Assembly (NCBI GenBank): GCA_031268525.1 | Contig: JAIRXA010000078.1 | Coordinates: 1-5,077, forward strand | DNA: 5,077 nucleotides | Direction: 5' to 3' | Origin: Coriobacteriales bacterium | GTDB taxonomy: Bacteria; Actinomycetota; Coriobacteriia; Coriobacteriales; UBA8131 | Shown here: positions 4,337-5,077 of the stretch, piece by piece | Position numbering within the stretch: the stretch's first letter is position 1 | Layout of the letters: every line of letters begins with the position of its first letter | Made by a program: the position numbers and the translations under genes | Notes under the pieces: model-generated | Database searches by the model: none | Seen by the model: the letters and a program-made list of their open reading frames with translations, nothing else | What the model was told of the DNA's origin: nothing

Positions 4337-5077
4337 CTAAAAGGTACTAACCGTGGTATTTGTCCCGATTGCGGTGAGCGTGAGTGTGTATGCCACGGCA
4401 TTCGTCGCCGACGCCGGTCGCCACAGGATCACACGCGGCGGAAACACTGATATATCGCGGATGAGCGCAAACGCTGTCACGCTGGAATCGTTGCCGCCTT
4501 GGCCACTTAACATCTGAGAGACCATGGTGAAGCCAGCGGGCGCGCTCCCCCATATCGACGCTTCGAGATTCTGTATCCATGTGTTGCCCCATGTCGTCCA
4601 TGTGGCCCCCGATGTGCCAGTTACCGTTTTGGTTGCGATCTTGACAGCGCCGAGGGTAGTCACCTGCCAGTCGTTGGATGTGGTCGTCGGTGCCGCGTGT
4701 GTATGGTCACCTCTTGCGTAAAGAGCGCTTGTGCCCGCAGCGCCCGTGGCGGCAACGGGAGTGGGTGTTGAGCTGGAGGGTGAAGGCGGGGCAGCAATAC
4801 CGAGGTTGGTCCGTGCCGCTGCCGCGGTTTTTGCTCCTGTGCCTCCCGACGCGACGGGGAGCGGTGTGCTTACCGCTATGCTCGCGGCGGTGATGTCGTC
4901 AAAATAGGCATCGCCAGAAACGTCAAAGCCTGCGCGGTCAGGCTCCTTGAAAAAGGCGATGCCGCTGCCGCCTTGAGCTATCTCCATGATGGGCGTGAAG
5001 CGACTTACGATATCGGCTACCTCGATGGTGTAGAACTGATCTTGGACGCCGTAGACGACATCATAGGATTTCGCAAG
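4337..5077 (-). CDS. Phage tail-fibre / receptor-binding protein, C-terminal part
   Basis: The frame stays open from the right edge to TAG at 4337-4339, giving the last 246 residues of a longer protein. The inner ATG at 4987 is not a credible start, because the frame continues upstream (LAKSYDVVYGVQDQFYTIEV at the edge). Hallmarks of tail fibres are clear: PLPVASGGTGAKTA followed by RTNLGI (residues about 72-94 of the fragment), a Pro/Ser/Thr linker (95-110), and GTSALYARGDHTH (115-127), a trimer-neck motif seen in many fibres. The remaining 115 residues are Gly/Ser/Thr/Trp-rich and probably beta-structured. By analogy they form the distal host-binding tip, likely as a trimer. The gene ends 35 bases before the small membrane-protein gene, so it shares the late transcript. 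Confidence 0.9.
   Translation of the reverse strand, partial: LAKSYDVVYGVQDQFYTIEVADIVSRFTPIMEIAQGGSGIAFFKEPDRAGFDVSGDAYFDDITAASIAVSTPLPVASGGTGAKTAAAARTNLGIAAPPSPSSSTPTPVAATGAAGTSALYARGDHTHAAPTTTSNDWQVTTLGAVKIATKTVTGTSGATWTTWGNTWIQNLEASIWGSAPAGFTMVSQMLSGQGGNDSSVTAFALIRDISVFPPRVILWRPASATNAVAYTLTLTAIGTNTTVSTF

Larger units (their letters stand above)
2173..5077. mobile_element. One end of an integrated prophage (late/lysis end)
   Basis: From just past the tRNA-Ser CCA to the right edge, all genes are on the minus strand and are phage-like: tail fibre, holin, amidase endolysin and small accessory proteins, closed by an intrinsic terminator facing the host junction. Host genes to the left are on the plus strand. 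No integrase, repressor or structural head gene is in view, so the element extends beyond the right edge. The order tail, lysis, att is common in temperate siphoviruses, where att lies between the lysin and the integrase in the phage genome. Intact lysis genes suggest it may be functional, but this cannot be judged from one end. Confidence 0.88.

Noticed and set aside
4337..4700. Diversity-generating retroelement variable region at the fibre C-terminus
   Set aside because: No near-duplicate template copy and no reverse transcriptase are in the window, and the tip does not show the C-type-lectin ending usual for such targets. A template outside the window cannot be excluded.
4337..4987. The fibre gene as a complete 216-aa protein starting at 4987
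   Set aside because: The same frame is open for 30 more codons to the window edge and there is no Shine-Dalgarno site at a suitable distance before the inner ATG, so it is the 3' part of a longer gene.

Overview
The window joins a bacterial housekeeping locus to one end of a prophage. The host part (about 1-2172) has a complete typA/bipA translational GTPase gene and a tRNA-Ser(GGA) gene, both on the plus strand. The TypA sequence, the G+C-rich coding DNA, the strong Shine-Dalgarno sites and the CCA encoded in the tRNA suggest a Gram-positive actinobacterial host. The gut or oral Coriobacteriia are my best guess, but this is inferred from protein style and not tested by search.

Layout. Bases 2-28 may be the last codons of an upstream gene. 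typA runs 37-2004 and has a repeat-built insertion of roughly 55 residues just after the G5 motif. A short spacer leads to tRNA-Ser at 2080-2172. Directly after the CCA the DNA becomes visibly AT-rich and carries three families of short direct repeats (2174-2289). A strong intrinsic terminator facing the other way follows (2302-2340). From 2385 to the right edge every gene is on the minus strand and belongs to a phage late operon.

In transcription order (right to left) the operon encodes: the C-terminal part of a tail-fibre or receptor-binding protein (cut by the window edge), a one-TM coiled-coil membrane protein, a two-TM holin of the Hol44 type, a 54-aa acidic protein of unknown role, an N-acetylmuramoyl-L-alanine amidase with a ricin-type beta-trefoil, and a small SH3-like protein. 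Genes are tightly packed, with overlaps or Shine-Dalgarno sites inside upstream stop codons, and the operon ends at the terminator. Together they look like host recognition followed by a lysis cassette: the holin opens the membrane and the signal-less amidase and SH3 protein reach the wall.

Interpretation. The phage appears integrated at the 3' end of tRNA-Ser, leaving the tRNA intact. The lysis end sits at this junction, so the integrase and the second att copy should lie at the far end, outside the window. The most noteworthy points are the helically phased repeats beside the presumed att site, an apparently circularly permuted trefoil in the endolysin, an SH3 gene that is in frame with the endolysin behind a single TGA, and the minisatellite-like insertion in TypA.
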